Below are positions 17,816-27,323 of a stretch of DNA of 64,000 bases, one piece after another. Position 1 is the stretch's first letter; each line of letters opens with the position of its first letter. The notes beneath the pieces were generated by a model. The model was not told where the DNA came from. It was given only the letters and a program-made list of their open reading frames with translations, and did no database searches. The DNA comes from an uncultured Algibacter sp. (GTDB lineage Bacteria; Bacteroidota; Bacteroidia; Flavobacteriales; Flavobacteriaceae), in the NCBI RefSeq assembly GCF_947487575.1, contig NZ_CANKXG010000003.1, forward strand, positions 62,001-126,000, written 5' to 3'. The position numbers and the translations under genes were made by a program.

Positions 17816-20674
17816 TTAATTTTTAGAATACGCTATTGTGTAATCTCCTGATCCTAAAATTACAAATCCGTTTTCTATTTCAATAGGATTATTTTGTTTA
17901 AATTCTGAAATAGACGCCCCATTTATTTTTAAACTTTCAAATTCCGAAGGTGCAATTAAAACCCTTGCTTGCGTATTGAACGGTACATTAAGATTCATAC
18001 TCAATACTTCATCTTTTATCATCCAATTATTGGTAATATCTCCATAAGGAGTTGGTACTACTACTTCCGTTTTTGTAATCGCAGTAGGAAACTCAGGGTT
18101 TACAGTAAATGCTTTATAACCTGGTTTGTCTTCTGAAGATTTAACACCACCTAATGATTCATAAAAATAAGCTGCAAAACCACTATGCATTGGGTGATTT
18201 AAAGAGTTTGTTGGCCCCTCCATTTCTTCCCAAACAAATTGACGCTCTGGCCATGTGGTAAACCCGGAATTCATTACATAAGTTTGACTCGGGAAATCTG
18301 GTGTTGTTAAAATTTGATGTGCTAAATCTGCTTTTCCGTACTTAGACAAAACGGTGTAAATGTATCTATTACCGTGAATTCCAGTTGAATGATGCCCGCC
18401 TTTAACTTCTACAATATCATGTGCTAAACCATTCACAATACTTTCAATCTCATTTTCTGGTGCTAAACCAAATTGTAAAGCCTGAACAGTTGCCGTTTGG
18501 CTTTGATACCATTTGTGTTTAGTATTAAGTATTTCAACTAAAAACTCTTTGTTAAAAGCCTCTTTCAATTCGCGTTGTTCTTGTTTCATTTTTAGAGAGA
18601 AAGCTACATCATTATTCATTTCAGCAAAGGTTTCCATAATACCCAAAACATCATAAAAATAAGCATTAGCTGAAATAATTGGGTCGCATTCCATAGCACT
18701 AGGATTTTTACGTCTGTCCCATCTTGGCGGACACCAATCTCCCATACCATCTTGCATAATACCATTTTCACCTTTAAAATTTAAATAGAAATTGGTTAAA
18801 TCTCTCATGTCTTCATAGTACTCTTTAACTATGGCATCATCACCATAAAACTTGTAATTATACCAAGGCAAATACATAGTAGCCACACCCCAATCTATTT
18901 TTGCATAGGTAGATGTTCGCTTTCCTGGAGCAATCATAGTTGGTACTTGAAATTTTATATCTGGGGTGTTATGTCCTTTTGTTGGCCGCATTTGTGTACG
19001 GATGTCTTCCATATATTTCTTGTAGAAATCATACATATCATAATTGTAAAGTGCATATTCACAAAATGCATGTGCATCACCTAACCATCCACATTTTTCG
19101 CGGTGTGGACAATCTTCTGGAATACCGTGAACATTGTCTACAATAGTCCATTTACTAATACTGTGCATTTTATTTAATAATTCGTCAGATGATATAAAAC
19201 TTCCAGTTTCTTGAATATCTGTAGCTACCAAAACCGCTTTAATCATATCAGCATCTGGCTTTGTAGAAACACCTTTTATTTTTGCATATCTAAACCCATG
19301 ATAACTAAATTTTGGCTCCCAAGACTCCACACCATCACCTTTACAGATGTACTTGTAAATTTGCGCCATTCCATTTGCACCACCTCCTGTTGAACCTGGA
19401 AAAATATCTTTTCCGTTAGTTAATAATGCTTCGGTTGTTGTGATTTCAATTAATTGCCCTTCATTTCCTTGAACGCTTAATTTTACCCAACCAGCAATGT
19501 TTTGTCCAAAATCAACAATCCAATTACCATCTGGTGCTTTAAAAACCTTTTGTGGTTCAAATTCTTTTAATTTTTTAATTGGAGGAATTTGACTCGCACT
19601 TATTTTTTTAACTTGTGGTGATGCTACTTTTGCATTACCCCATTTAGCATCATTGTAACCTACTGTATTCCAATTTCCTAATTCATAACGTGCATCATAG
19701 GTGTCTCCTCCATAAATATTATTAAATACTATTGGTCCTGTAGCTTCTTTCCAGTTTTCGTCAGTATAAAAATCTGCTGATGTACCATCTTTATAATTTA
19801 ATTTCACCAAACAACGTACGGTTGGCGGACCGTAAGACACTCCTTTTTTGTTGGATTCAGGATCTCTACTCCAAGAAATATTTTGTCCATAAAATCCATT
19901 TCCTACTATAATTCCGAAGGCATTTTTACCAAATTTTAATTGTTCGGTAATGTCATAATTCACATAATAGGCTTGCTTATCGTAATTTGATGGTGCAGGA
20001 TCTAAAACATGGTCTCCAACTTTAGTTCCATTTAAATATAACTCATAATAACCTAAACCGCAAATATATGCTTGCGCATTTTCGATATCTTTACTAAGGT
20101 CTATCTCATTTCTAAAATAACTAGCTGCAAAACCGTCAACTGGTTTCGCTTTCTTCATGTTACCTCTTTTATAACCTCTAAAACGGTGTTCTGAAGTGCG
20201 CGTATCTTCATTTAGTGTAATCCATTTTGAAGCACCCCAATTGTCAGGATGCATCAAACCCATTTCAAATTCTTGAACCTCAGACCATTTTGAAACCGTT
20301 CCCTGTTCATCCCATATTTTAACTTTCCAAAAGTATTTCTGGAGCGCTTGTAAAGATTTTCCTTGGTATTTTACAAATGTAGATTTATCACTATTTACTT
20401 TATCTGAATTCCATAAATCTGCATTATTTTCACCCAATAGTTTTTGAGATGAGGCAACCAAAATGTGATAAGCCGATTGTGACTTATTAAAGCCTTCAAC
20501 ATCTATTATCCAAGAAAAAAGTGGTTCTTCACTTTCTATGGTCGACGGATTTTCTTTTGAATTAACTAATAACATTTCAAAATCTATTGGTGCTCCAGAA
20601 GTTGTTACTTGATTACATGACAAGCAAAAAAAAGACAAGAATACAATTGAAAATAAGTGTTGTTTTTTCATCAT
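17816..20674 (-). CDS. Glycoside hydrolase family 78 alpha-L-rhamnosidase, lipoprotein
   Basis: 952 residues with a lipoprotein signal (FFCLSC, Cys20). The domain order is classic GH78: Ig-like N-terminal domain (about 35-150), a rhamnose-binding-like beta domain (YICGLGYYELYLNG), a second beta domain, the (alpha/alpha)6 barrel (about 500-830) and a C-terminal beta-sandwich. The acid-bearing motif EDCPHREKCGWLGDA and the downstream FVWEEMEGPTNSLNHPMHS region holding the second catalytic Glu are intact. It hydrolyses terminal alpha-L-rhamnosides. It is first in the GH78-GH43 operon, with operator D 74 bp upstream. The activity class is highly likely; the linkage is unknown. Confidence 0.93.
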   Translation of the reverse strand: MMKKQHLFSIVFLSFFCLSCNQVTTSGAPIDFEMLLVNSKENPSTIESEEPLFSWIIDVEGFNKSQSAYHILVASSQKLLGENNADLWNSDKVNSDKSTFVKYQGKSLQALQKYFWKVKIWDEQGTVSKWSEVQEFEMGLMHPDNWGASKWITLNEDTRTSEHRFRGYKRGNMKKAKPVDGFAASYFRNEIDLSKDIENAQAYICGLGYYELYLNGTKVGDHVLDPAPSNYDKQAYYVNYDITEQLKFGKNAFGIIVGNGFYGQNISWSRDPESNKKGVSYGPPTVRCLVKLNYKDGTSADFYTDENWKEATGPIVFNNIYGGDTYDARYELGNWNTVGYNDAKWGNAKVASPQVKKISASQIPPIKKLKEFEPQKVFKAPDGNWIVDFGQNIAGWVKLSVQGNEGQLIEITTTEALLTNGKDIFPGSTGGGANGMAQIYKYICKGDGVESWEPKFSYHGFRYAKIKGVSTKPDADMIKAVLVATDIQETGSFISSDELLNKMHSISKWTIVDNVHGIPEDCPHREKCGWLGDAHAFCEYALYNYDMYDFYKKYMEDIRTQMRPTKGHNTPDIKFQVPTMIAPGKRTSTYAKIDWGVATMYLPWYNYKFYGDDAIVKEYYEDMRDLTNFYLNFKGENGIMQDGMGDWCPPRWDRRKNPSAMECDPIISANAYFYDVLGIMETFAEMNNDVAFSLKMKQEQRELKEAFNKEFLVEILNTKHKWYQSQTATVQALQFGLAPENEIESIVNGLAHDIVEVKGGHHSTGIHGNRYIYTVLSKYGKADLAHQILTTPDFPSQTYVMNSGFTTWPERQFVWEEMEGPTNSLNHPMHSGFAAYFYESLGGVKSSEDKPGYKAFTVNPEFPTAITKTEVVVPTPYGDITNNWMIKDEVLSMNLNVPFNTQARVLIAPSEFESLKINGASISEFKQNNPIEIENGFVILGSGDYTIAYSKN

Positions 20675-20747
20675 TATTATGATCTGATTTATAAAATTAT
20701 TTTATTAAAATATTAATTGTTGAAGGTACCAGAATACCTTAAAAACC

Positions 20748-20767
20748 TTATCCTGTACTTTCATGCA
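20748..20767 (-). promoter_or_regulatory. Putative PUL operator, site D (GH78-GH43)
   Basis: Gene-oriented TGCATGAAAGTACAGGATAA is a perfect match to the consensus CATGANAGTACAGGATA. It lies 74 bp upstream of the GH78 start. Confidence 0.72.
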
Positions 20768-20835
20768 TAGCATTGTAATTCATGACTGCAATTGAAAAAC
20801 AACAGAATACGGATAAGCCATATCAATAAATAATG

Positions 20836-20867
20836 AGGCACTCCCTTTATAAGATTAGAGAGTGCTT
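20836..20867 (-). terminator. Probable terminator after GH-A copy 1
   Basis: An imperfect hairpin centred on GCACTC / GAGTGC, extended by further pairs on both sides, lies about 40 bp past the stop of the minus-strand GH-A gene. The T tract is weak, so termination efficiency is uncertain. Confidence 0.45.
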
Positions 20868-20904
20868 CAATATGTTTGCCTAAATTCTATATCGAAATAA
20901 TCAA

Positions 20905-22668
20905 TTAGTTAACCACAATTTTGTGGGTTGAAACACCATGACTACTCTTGATTTGTAAAAGATATATACCCACTTGGTAATTATTAAAACGAATGCCTTT
21001 TCCTGAAACAAATTTTCCTTTTTGAATTTCAACCCCACTCATGGAATAGATACTATATTTAGCGTCTTCTCCAGAACTCAGTTTAATATGAAATACCCCT
21101 TTATTAGGATTTGGATATATGCGAACCTCATCTTGTTTTCCAATTTCTGAAGTAGACAACGATGCATTAGATAACTCTATAATATTTATTGAAAATTTAG
21201 GTAAAGTGATACTCCCACCAGTTTGGTTAATCACAGTTAATGGATCTTCATCAATCCCCATAACCCTTTCTTCATCCATACTAGAAAACGATATGGCTTT
21301 GTGTACCACATTTTCTACATAGTCCTCACCATCAATATTCACCTTAAATGGCACATCTTGATTACTCAAATTAACAACAAAAATCGAAGTTTTACCATCT
21401 TTAGTTACTACTCTAGCGTTAACCGCTTTTACGCCGTCTACAAGGTTTGGAACTTGCACATCACTTTCAATTAATGTGGTGTTTTCAAGCGCTGATCTTA
21501 TAATTTCATAGGCCGACCCAAAGAGTGTCTTTTCTAAAGGATACTTAATTCGTGGGCGTACCGCACCACTTGGGGCAACATAGGTTTCCCAAACGTAATG
21601 CGAGTTTAATTTCCCATTTACACTAAACCAATTAGCACGCTCAAAAACATGTTGATTTTGACTCATATAAATATAGCAATCTACCATACCTAAAGCAGAT
21701 ACCGCATTTGGCCCACCCGATTTCACACCCCACTCGGTTAACCAAATGGGTTTATTTGGAGCCACTTTGTGCGCATAATCATATATAGAATTTCCTAAAT
21801 GCTTACGTGCCGTTAGTGCAGTTCCATAAGCTTCGTCGCTATTGGTAGCGTCATCCGGATCTGAACCAACATAAGTATGTACAGTAACGGCGTCAAAATA
21901 AGTTAAATCTTCAGTTAAATCTGCATTCCAATTAGGGTTTGCCCAACTGTCTCTTCGCAGTAATGGCACAGACACTTTTATGTTTGGGTCTTTGGCTTTC
22001 AATACAGCAGACATTGATTTTGCCCTAGCTATATAATCTTCTGTATTTGGAATAATAGAACTTCTTTGGCCTGGATAAAAATTTTCATTACCCATCTCCA
22101 CAACTTTCACTTCAAAACCCCTAGCAATCAAATCATCATATCGAGCTATAGTTTCTGGACACCCATTACTAAAATCAGTGCCATCTGCACTCATATTAAA
22201 GGTCCACATCATATCATAACCTTTACCTGTTTCAAATTTTCTGGTTGCATTTAAGCTTGTTAGACCATCTATCCCTACCTTAATATTGTGACTATCAAAT
22301 ATTTTTATATTCGCCAACAGATCAGGTGTTTTTGTTTTAATAGTCTTATTTACACCTTGCTCGTACTGAAAGGTTTCTGTACCAAAAAGCCTTGTTACAT
22401 CACGTCTCCAATCGTACCAATTGGCCCATAAACCATGTGAAAATCTTATTGTTATCGGTTCTAATTTGTTTATTAAATCTTTCTCTTTTGTGGTTGAAAA
22501 ATGATGTGTATTTGTTCCCAGTAATAGATTATTATATGCTTCCTTGGATGAAGACGTTATATTAATAGTTGCCTCCATATCCGAAGGTAAACTAAAAGGG
22601 TAATCCTGAGCATGTAATGATGCTGATATTACCACTGTTAGACCGTAATAAAGTAACTTCTTTGTCAT
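20905..22668 (-). CDS. T9SS-secreted clan GH-A glycosidase, copy 1
   Basis: 587 residues from the start at 22666-22668. A longer frame opens at 22752, but that extension would cover operator E and gives no signal peptide; MTKKLLYYG... aligns with the start of copy 2. The signal peptide ends at HAQ. The barrel shows IRFSHGLWANWYDW (compare RFPGG..ANYYDW in GH51/GH79), acid/base Glu195 in VEMGNENFYPG and nucleophile Glu312 in WLTEWGVK. A beta-sandwich is followed by a type A T9SS sorting domain (VRIYPNPNKG to the C-terminus). Probably an extracellular endo- or exo-glycosidase; the family number is not certain (GH51/39/79-like). Copy 2 at 51399-53162 is almost identical. Confidence 0.82.
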   Translation of the reverse strand: MTKKLLYYGLTVVISASLHAQDYPFSLPSDMEATINITSSSKEAYNNLLLGTNTHHFSTTKEKDLINKLEPITIRFSHGLWANWYDWRRDVTRLFGTETFQYEQGVNKTIKTKTPDLLANIKIFDSHNIKVGIDGLTSLNATRKFETGKGYDMMWTFNMSADGTDFSNGCPETIARYDDLIARGFEVKVVEMGNENFYPGQRSSIIPNTEDYIARAKSMSAVLKAKDPNIKVSVPLLRRDSWANPNWNADLTEDLTYFDAVTVHTYVGSDPDDATNSDEAYGTALTARKHLGNSIYDYAHKVAPNKPIWLTEWGVKSGGPNAVSALGMVDCYIYMSQNQHVFERANWFSVNGKLNSHYVWETYVAPSGAVRPRIKYPLEKTLFGSAYEIIRSALENTTLIESDVQVPNLVDGVKAVNARVVTKDGKTSIFVVNLSNQDVPFKVNIDGEDYVENVVHKAISFSSMDEERVMGIDEDPLTVINQTGGSITLPKFSINIIELSNASLSTSEIGKQDEVRIYPNPNKGVFHIKLSSGEDAKYSIYSMSGVEIQKGKFVSGKGIRFNNYQVGIYLLQIKSSHGVSTHKIVVN

Positions 22669-22720
22669 TCTTATTTTTTTGCTATTAATCTGCTCAAAAC
22701 TACAGATTTTTAAAACAAAG

Positions 22721-22740
22721 AGTGTCCTGTACACTCGTGA
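22721..22740 (-). promoter_or_regulatory. Putative PUL operator, site E (GH-A copy 1)
   Basis: Gene-oriented TCACGAGTGTACAGGACACT lies 53 bp before the chosen start at 22668. The spacing equals that of other sites, which supports the internal ATG over the upstream one. Confidence 0.6.
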
Positions 22741-22880
22741 ACAAAAAAACAAAACCCTTTAGCAACTATTATTCAATACACGCTTATATATTTCTAAAAA
22801 GCTTTGATATTTCTTCATTTTTTAATCACTCATTTTGCAACACATCGAATAATACCATTTTTTTAGAAGAACTGTTTTTA

Positions 22881-23261
22881 TTACTCTTCTATTAAGAAAT
22901 ACAATAATTTATTAAAAAAATCTTGTCCCATTTCAGAATTTGTAAACAATACAAATCCCCATTTTTTCTCAACATCCAAAATATAAGCACCAGTAAATCC
23001 GTCGTTATTCCCACCATGAAAAAACAATGTGTGATAAGGTTTTTCGAATGTCTCAAATCCCAAAGCATAATATTTTCCTTTCTTTGGAATTGAATGTACT
23101 TTTAATAGTTCGTTATAACTTTCTTTAGACAATAATCTCTTGTTCATTACAGCAATCATCCATTTAGTAAAGTCTATCACTTCTGAATGTAAAGAGGATG
23201 GGGCAACAAATTTTTCATTATCTTTTAGATACCAATAATCGTTTTGCCAATCTATAAGATT
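22881..23261 (-). pseudogene. Truncated class C beta-lactamase-like serine hydrolase (C-terminal remnant)
   Basis: About 126 codons remain; a stop (TAA) lies at 23262-23264 with no start before it. The remnant carries the late part of the serine hydrolase fold: VIDFTKWMIAVMNKRLLS, the HGGNNDGFTGA box (equivalent of the KTG motif) and GFVLFTNSEMG. The SxxK and YxN motifs and about two thirds of the enzyme are missing, so it cannot be catalytic. It marks the left boundary of the inserted, non-PUL segment directly after GH-A copy 1. The HGG box resembles that of the intact enzyme at 33529-35007, hinting at a common source. Confidence 0.8.
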
Positions 23262-23383
23262 TTAACAAAATAGTTAGTCTTGTATTTATTTATGAAGGTA
23301 CAGGTTCTATAGACTATGTAAAACTTTCTGATGAAAAAGAAAATATAGTTTTTGAGGATGATTTTAATGATAGTGATAGTTGA
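23258..23383 (+). pseudogene. Possible plus-strand remnant of a beta-sandwich protein tail
   Basis: A start-less frame reads KIVSLVFIYEGTGSIDYVKL and then DEKENIVFEDDFN before a stop at 23383. The pattern GTGSIDYVKL...FEDDF resembles ends of carbohydrate-binding sandwich domains, but it is too short for a secure call. It opens exactly where the minus-strand serine hydrolase remnant is broken. The rest of 23262-23457 shows nothing recognisable. Confidence 0.3.
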
Positions 23384-23457
23384 AAAATTTAATAGTGAAG
23401 ACGGTCTGATATAACAAGTGGTTTTATATTTTATCAACACCCAAAATCGAATAAAAT

Positions 23458-24519
23458 TTATATTTTGTGGGCAGTTGTTATTTCTTTCAAGACTACAACT
23501 AACCCAACGTTTTCATTGAGTTTTGACACAAATAATGTATTGAAATTTACATCTGTTCGTAAAGAAATAAACTCTTTTTCTTTATCATAAATTTGAACTC
23601 TTCCGGCTTTTGATTTAATGCTAAGTTCATTGTCTTTTAACTCAATTCTACTTGCTTCAACTATAATTAACTTTGATTTATCCTGTACAATTACTTTTGC
23701 ATCAGTTAATATTCTTTTAGTATTAATTATCGTATCAGATTTGGATTCTATTGAGATAATTTTGTTTTTTAAAGGATTGATTATCTTTTTACTTTTATCC
23801 TCTACAGTTAATTTTTTGGGATAAAAATCGTAAAGTTTAATTGTATAATCAATTAGCTTTGAGTCGTCATGTTTTCCGTGGCCAGGAACTACAATTTTTG
23901 CAGTACCATAATGTTTTTTTATTCTCTTTACCGTATTAGACCATTCTCGTAGGTTAGCATCTCCTATATTACCTATCCATCCATTATAGTTTCTAATTTC
24001 ATTTCCTCCAAAAAGTATTTTTGGGGTTGGAATCCAAACCACAATTCCATCTGATGTGTGTGCTTCTCCTAAATAATGACAAATTATTTTTTCATTTCCT
24101 ACCTTGATTTCTTTTTTGATATTAAATACAAAATCTGTTATAGGTAACCCTTTTTGTTTGGCAATTTGCTTTGTGCGTTTATTGGCATAAGTTTTAATAT
24201 TGTTTTCCCTTACAATATTTAAGCCTTTCATTGCATCAGAGTGCCATCTATCAATTACATAAGCTACTATACGCGCTTTATTTTTTACCCAATTTATTAG
24301 ATTTTGAGTTTCTATCTCTGAATCAGGAGTAGATACAATTACAGCTTCGCCATTATTAAAATACACAATTCCATTATTATTCTTTTGTGTATGAATATAA
24401 GTGTTCTCAGAAAGTTTTGTGACTGTTAAACTTTCTGAGATTTTAATATTTTGACCAAATAAGGGCAAATTTAAAATAACCAAAAGTATCCATACGAAGT
24501 CCTTTTTTATTTTAATCAT
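23458..24519 (-). CDS. Metallo-beta-lactamase-fold protein with altered zinc ligands and an extra C-terminal domain
   Basis: 353 residues, secreted (signal ending LFGQ, residue 23). Residues 30-225 have the subclass B1 layout. Instead of HxHxD, the first motif is RWHSD (Arg91, His93, Asp95). EAHTSD supplies His154. The segment that is LFGGC in B1 enzymes is LFGGNE (Asn173 for Cys). VPGHG supplies His214. Two of six classical zinc ligands are therefore changed. Residues 240-353 form an added beta-rich domain (SIESKSDTIINTKRILTDAK...) not present in B1 lactamases. It is third in a probable operon after the ankyrin/PD40 gene (68-bp gap). A hydrolytic role is uncertain; lactam resistance should not be assumed. 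Confidence 0.75.
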   Translation of the reverse strand: MIKIKKDFVWILLVILNLPLFGQNIKISESLTVTKLSENTYIHTQKNNNGIVYFNNGEAVIVSTPDSEIETQNLINWVKNKARIVAYVIDRWHSDAMKGLNIVRENNIKTYANKRTKQIAKQKGLPITDFVFNIKKEIKVGNEKIICHYLGEAHTSDGIVVWIPTPKILFGGNEIRNYNGWIGNIGDANLREWSNTVKRIKKHYGTAKIVVPGHGKHDDSKLIDYTIKLYDFYPKKLTVEDKSKKIINPLKNKIISIESKSDTIINTKRILTDAKVIVQDKSKLIIVEASRIELKDNELSIKSKAGRVQIYDKEKEFISLRTDVNFNTLFVSKLNENVGLVVVLKEITTAHKI

Positions 24520-24587
24520 GGTGCATTAAAACTAGTGTGTTGTGTATATTTTTACTGGTGTGAGTTAAGTATAAATTTAGCTAATAA

Positions 24588-25997
24588 TTACTTATTTTTT
24601 TCTTTTATTTCATTAATAATTTTTGTGCTAACCCAATATATATCTTGATTACTAGTATATAATAAGTATTTTCCATCTTTTGTAACGAATGGGCAATATT
24701 CATAATTATCGGTATTTATTTTTTTACCCATATTAACCGCATTTGTCCAATTTCCATTCGAGTTTTTAAAACTAATATATAAATCCCCTCTTCCAAATCC
24801 GCCATCACGAATGGAACAGAATATAAGATAAGATTCATCTGGTGCAACAAAAACATCTGCTTCGTATCCTGTTGTATTTATTGACGCATCTAGTAATACA
24901 GGCTTTTGAAATTCATTATTAATAACTCTTGAGTAATATATATCATGGTCTGTTCTGGAGACGTCTTTTCGAGTGTGCCCATTAGAAGCAAAATACATTG
25001 TTCCATCATTTGTGAAAGACATATAATATTCATTCCCATTTGTATTAATAGTTGAACCTGCGTTTATTGGTTCTGACCACCCATTGCTCAATCTCTCCAC
25101 ATACCATATATCTACATCTTTAATTTTACCAATGCCATCTAATGCTCTTTTTGAGATAAAATAGAGTCTATTCTCATCATTCGAAAGAAAAGGGTCGTTA
25201 TAGCTGTAACGTTTATGTGAAATAATGGTTTTTGGTTTAGACCATTGGTTGCCTTCTATTTTTGAAAAACGAATTTCATTCCGCCCGTTTACATCTACTC
25301 CAAAATAAAACTCAGTTCCCTTTTTGTTAAATGTTGAACCGAATTCTTGTTCCTCAGTAGAAATGAAGTTAGGCGCAAACATTTTAGGAATCGTTTCACG
25401 TCCTTTTAGCCCCATATATTTTCCTTTCATTTTGAACTTTCGAACAAGATTTTTATCTGCTCCTTGAGAAATTAGAAATTCAGAAATATTTTTAGTGCCT
25501 AATCGTTTCGAGATTTCCAAAGCAGTACTTCCTCTTTTGTTTTTAATATTTATGTCAACGCCACTCTTAATTAATTTCTTTGTTATTTCTTTGTTTCCAT
25601 TCAATATAGCCTGTTCAATTAATGAAGCTCCGTATAAAGATTGCCAGTTATTGTTAGGCTGTAATTCAATTAAATAATTAAGATATTCTATATTATTGAA
25701 CCGAACTGCTACGTGTAAGGGTGTTTTTTCTTGATTATCAGTTTCATTAATTTTTATGTTTCTCTTTATTAGAAAATCAAATACTTCCCGCTGTTTACAA
25801 GCGACTGCCCAATGTAATAACGACTTTCCTCGGTTGTCTTTCACATTAATGGTACTATTTACGAGCATACTATCTAACCTTACCAAATTGCCCTTGCAGG
25901 CTGTCCTAAATATATTTTGGCTAAACACAACAGATGTTAAGGTTAACGTTAATAGCAGAATTAAGTTTTTTCGGGTCATGAATTTCATACTAATCAA
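24588..25997 (-). CDS. Ankyrin-repeat plus PD40 (TolB-like) beta-propeller secreted protein
   Basis: 469 residues. After a signal peptide (ending VVFSQ) come about four ankyrin repeats (residues 35-180; e.g. GKSLLHWAVACKQREVFDFL, EKTPLHVAVRFNNIEYLNYL). A linker is followed by PD40/WD40-like propeller blades (about 215-460) of the type FSKIEGNQWSKP, NDPFLSNDENRLYFISKR and MYFASNGH. Such propellers occur in TolB- and OmpA-associated proteins. The first start overlaps the upstream serine hydrolase stop by 8 bp; Met4 at 25988 would avoid overlap. Cotranscribed with the flanking hydrolases. Function unknown; probably a periplasmic or surface binding protein. Confidence 0.8.
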   Translation of the reverse strand: MISMKFMTRKNLILLLTLTLTSVVFSQNIFRTACKGNLVRLDSMLVNSTINVKDNRGKSLLHWAVACKQREVFDFLIKRNIKINETDNQEKTPLHVAVRFNNIEYLNYLIELQPNNNWQSLYGASLIEQAILNGNKEITKKLIKSGVDINIKNKRGSTALEISKRLGTKNISEFLISQGADKNLVRKFKMKGKYMGLKGRETIPKMFAPNFISTEEQEFGSTFNKKGTEFYFGVDVNGRNEIRFSKIEGNQWSKPKTIISHKRYSYNDPFLSNDENRLYFISKRALDGIGKIKDVDIWYVERLSNGWSEPINAGSTINTNGNEYYMSFTNDGTMYFASNGHTRKDVSRTDHDIYYSRVINNEFQKPVLLDASINTTGYEADVFVAPDESYLIFCSIRDGGFGRGDLYISFKNSNGNWTNAVNMGKKINTDNYEYCPFVTKDGKYLLYTSNQDIYWVSTKIINEIKEKNK

Positions 25998-27219
25998 TTA
26001 ATGCGCTTTTTATGAAGTTTTGAAAGGTACTTCTCAGTTTTAATTGCGAATGAGGTCGCAATTGAACCATTAAAATATAAATTAAATTATTCTCCACATC
26101 TATTTTAAAATAAGTACCTGCCAATCCACCCCATCCAAATACCTTTTCTAGGGTATCAGGAGTACCGCTTATCACAAAGCCTAACCCAAACCCAGATTCT
26201 CCAGTTCTAATTTTTAGATTGGGTTGATGCTTTCTAGTTTCTTGGATATGGTCCTGCAACATCAAATCGACCGTCTCTTGTTTCAAAATTTGTGTATGAT
26301 TCAGCGTTCCTTTATTAAGAAGCATTTGACAAAACCTCAAGTAATCTAAGGTTGTTGAAACCAAACCTCCTCCAGCATGGTACATTGTCATGTTTTTTGT
26401 GTACCTGCTATTTTTGGGTGTATCTGAAACAGTAATTCCTTGCGTTTTGTTCCATCTATAGCCTACCACGAAATTATTTACTTTCTCTATGGGGACTTGA
26501 AAAAAAGTATTGTTCATTCCAAGGGGTAAAAATAGTTCTTCTTTTAAATAGGTATTAAGATTTTTGCCTGAAAGAACTTCAACTAAATAGCCACATATGG
26601 CTGTTGAATGACCATATTGCCAATTTGTACCTGGCTCAAACTGCAATGGAATCTTACTCAAAGCTTCGACAAATTCTTTATTATTTTTAGAATTAAAAAG
26701 GTTGGCCTTCCGGTATAACTGATTTAGTTTAGGGTATGGACTTCTACCATTACCATAACCTGCTGTATGTGTAAGTAGCTGCCTAATGGTAATAGGTTTT
26801 TTAGCAAGGCTAATTGCAGAGTCTGTATATACAAACACAGAATCCAACTGTGGAATATATTTAGCGACGGGGTCATCTAACTTAAATTTACCTTGTTCAT
26901 ATAGTTGCATTAGTGCTACAGAAACGATGGGTTTCGTCATTGAGAAAATTCGAAAAATACTTTCCGTATCTAATATCTTTTTATTTTCAATATCGGCATA
27001 TCCATAGCTATCAAAATGGACTAATTGACCATGCCTCATTACAGCTGTTTGTATCCCTGGTAATTTGTTATTATCCACAAGTTTATGAAAATGATTGTTC
27101 ATTTTCTTTAAGCTATCACTGGATAAGCCAACCTTTTCAGGCATAACCCTATTTATGTCATGCTGAGCGAACAAAGAAAAATTGATTATTAAAAAAGCAA
27201 GTATTAACGGGTAATTCAT
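25990..27219 (-). CDS. Class C beta-lactamase-family serine hydrolase, secreted
   Basis: 409 residues; signal peptide ending SLFAQ. The beta-lactamase/esterase fold shows SMTK (Ser93, Lys96) as the catalytic SxxK. NWQYGHST occupies the YxN position as Y-G-H, and GWGGLAGTYF the KTG-equivalent. ITIRQLLTHTAGYG is the usual conserved segment after SxxK. Members act as esterases, D-aminopeptidases or carboxypeptidases (family knowledge); the substrate here is unknown. It is first in the operon with the ankyrin/PD40 and metallo-beta-lactamase-fold genes. One of four serine hydrolase genes or remnants within 12 kb. Confidence 0.87.
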   Translation of the reverse strand: MNYPLILAFLIINFSLFAQHDINRVMPEKVGLSSDSLKKMNNHFHKLVDNNKLPGIQTAVMRHGQLVHFDSYGYADIENKKILDTESIFRIFSMTKPIVSVALMQLYEQGKFKLDDPVAKYIPQLDSVFVYTDSAISLAKKPITIRQLLTHTAGYGNGRSPYPKLNQLYRKANLFNSKNNKEFVEALSKIPLQFEPGTNWQYGHSTAICGYLVEVLSGKNLNTYLKEELFLPLGMNNTFFQVPIEKVNNFVVGYRWNKTQGITVSDTPKNSRYTKNMTMYHAGGGLVSTTLDYLRFCQMLLNKGTLNHTQILKQETVDLMLQDHIQETRKHQPNLKIRTGESGFGLGFVISGTPDTLEKVFGWGGLAGTYFKIDVENNLIYILMVQLRPHSQLKLRSTFQNFIKSALID

Positions 27220-27323
27220 TTTTTTATTTGTAGGTAACGGTTCATAATATCCTATAGCATTTAAAACCTTTTTTAGCTACTTATATTGCATTTTTTAATT
27301 ATTTACTAGCCTTCTAAAGCTTT

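Noticed and set aside
22669-22752. N-terminal extension of GH-A copy 1 from an upstream ATG
   Set aside because: It would cover operator E, gives no signal peptide and is absent from copy 2.
22833-22862. Minus-strand VLFDVLQNE-like tail resembling the end of an FtsX permease
   Set aside because: Only about nine residues match; too short to call a remnant.
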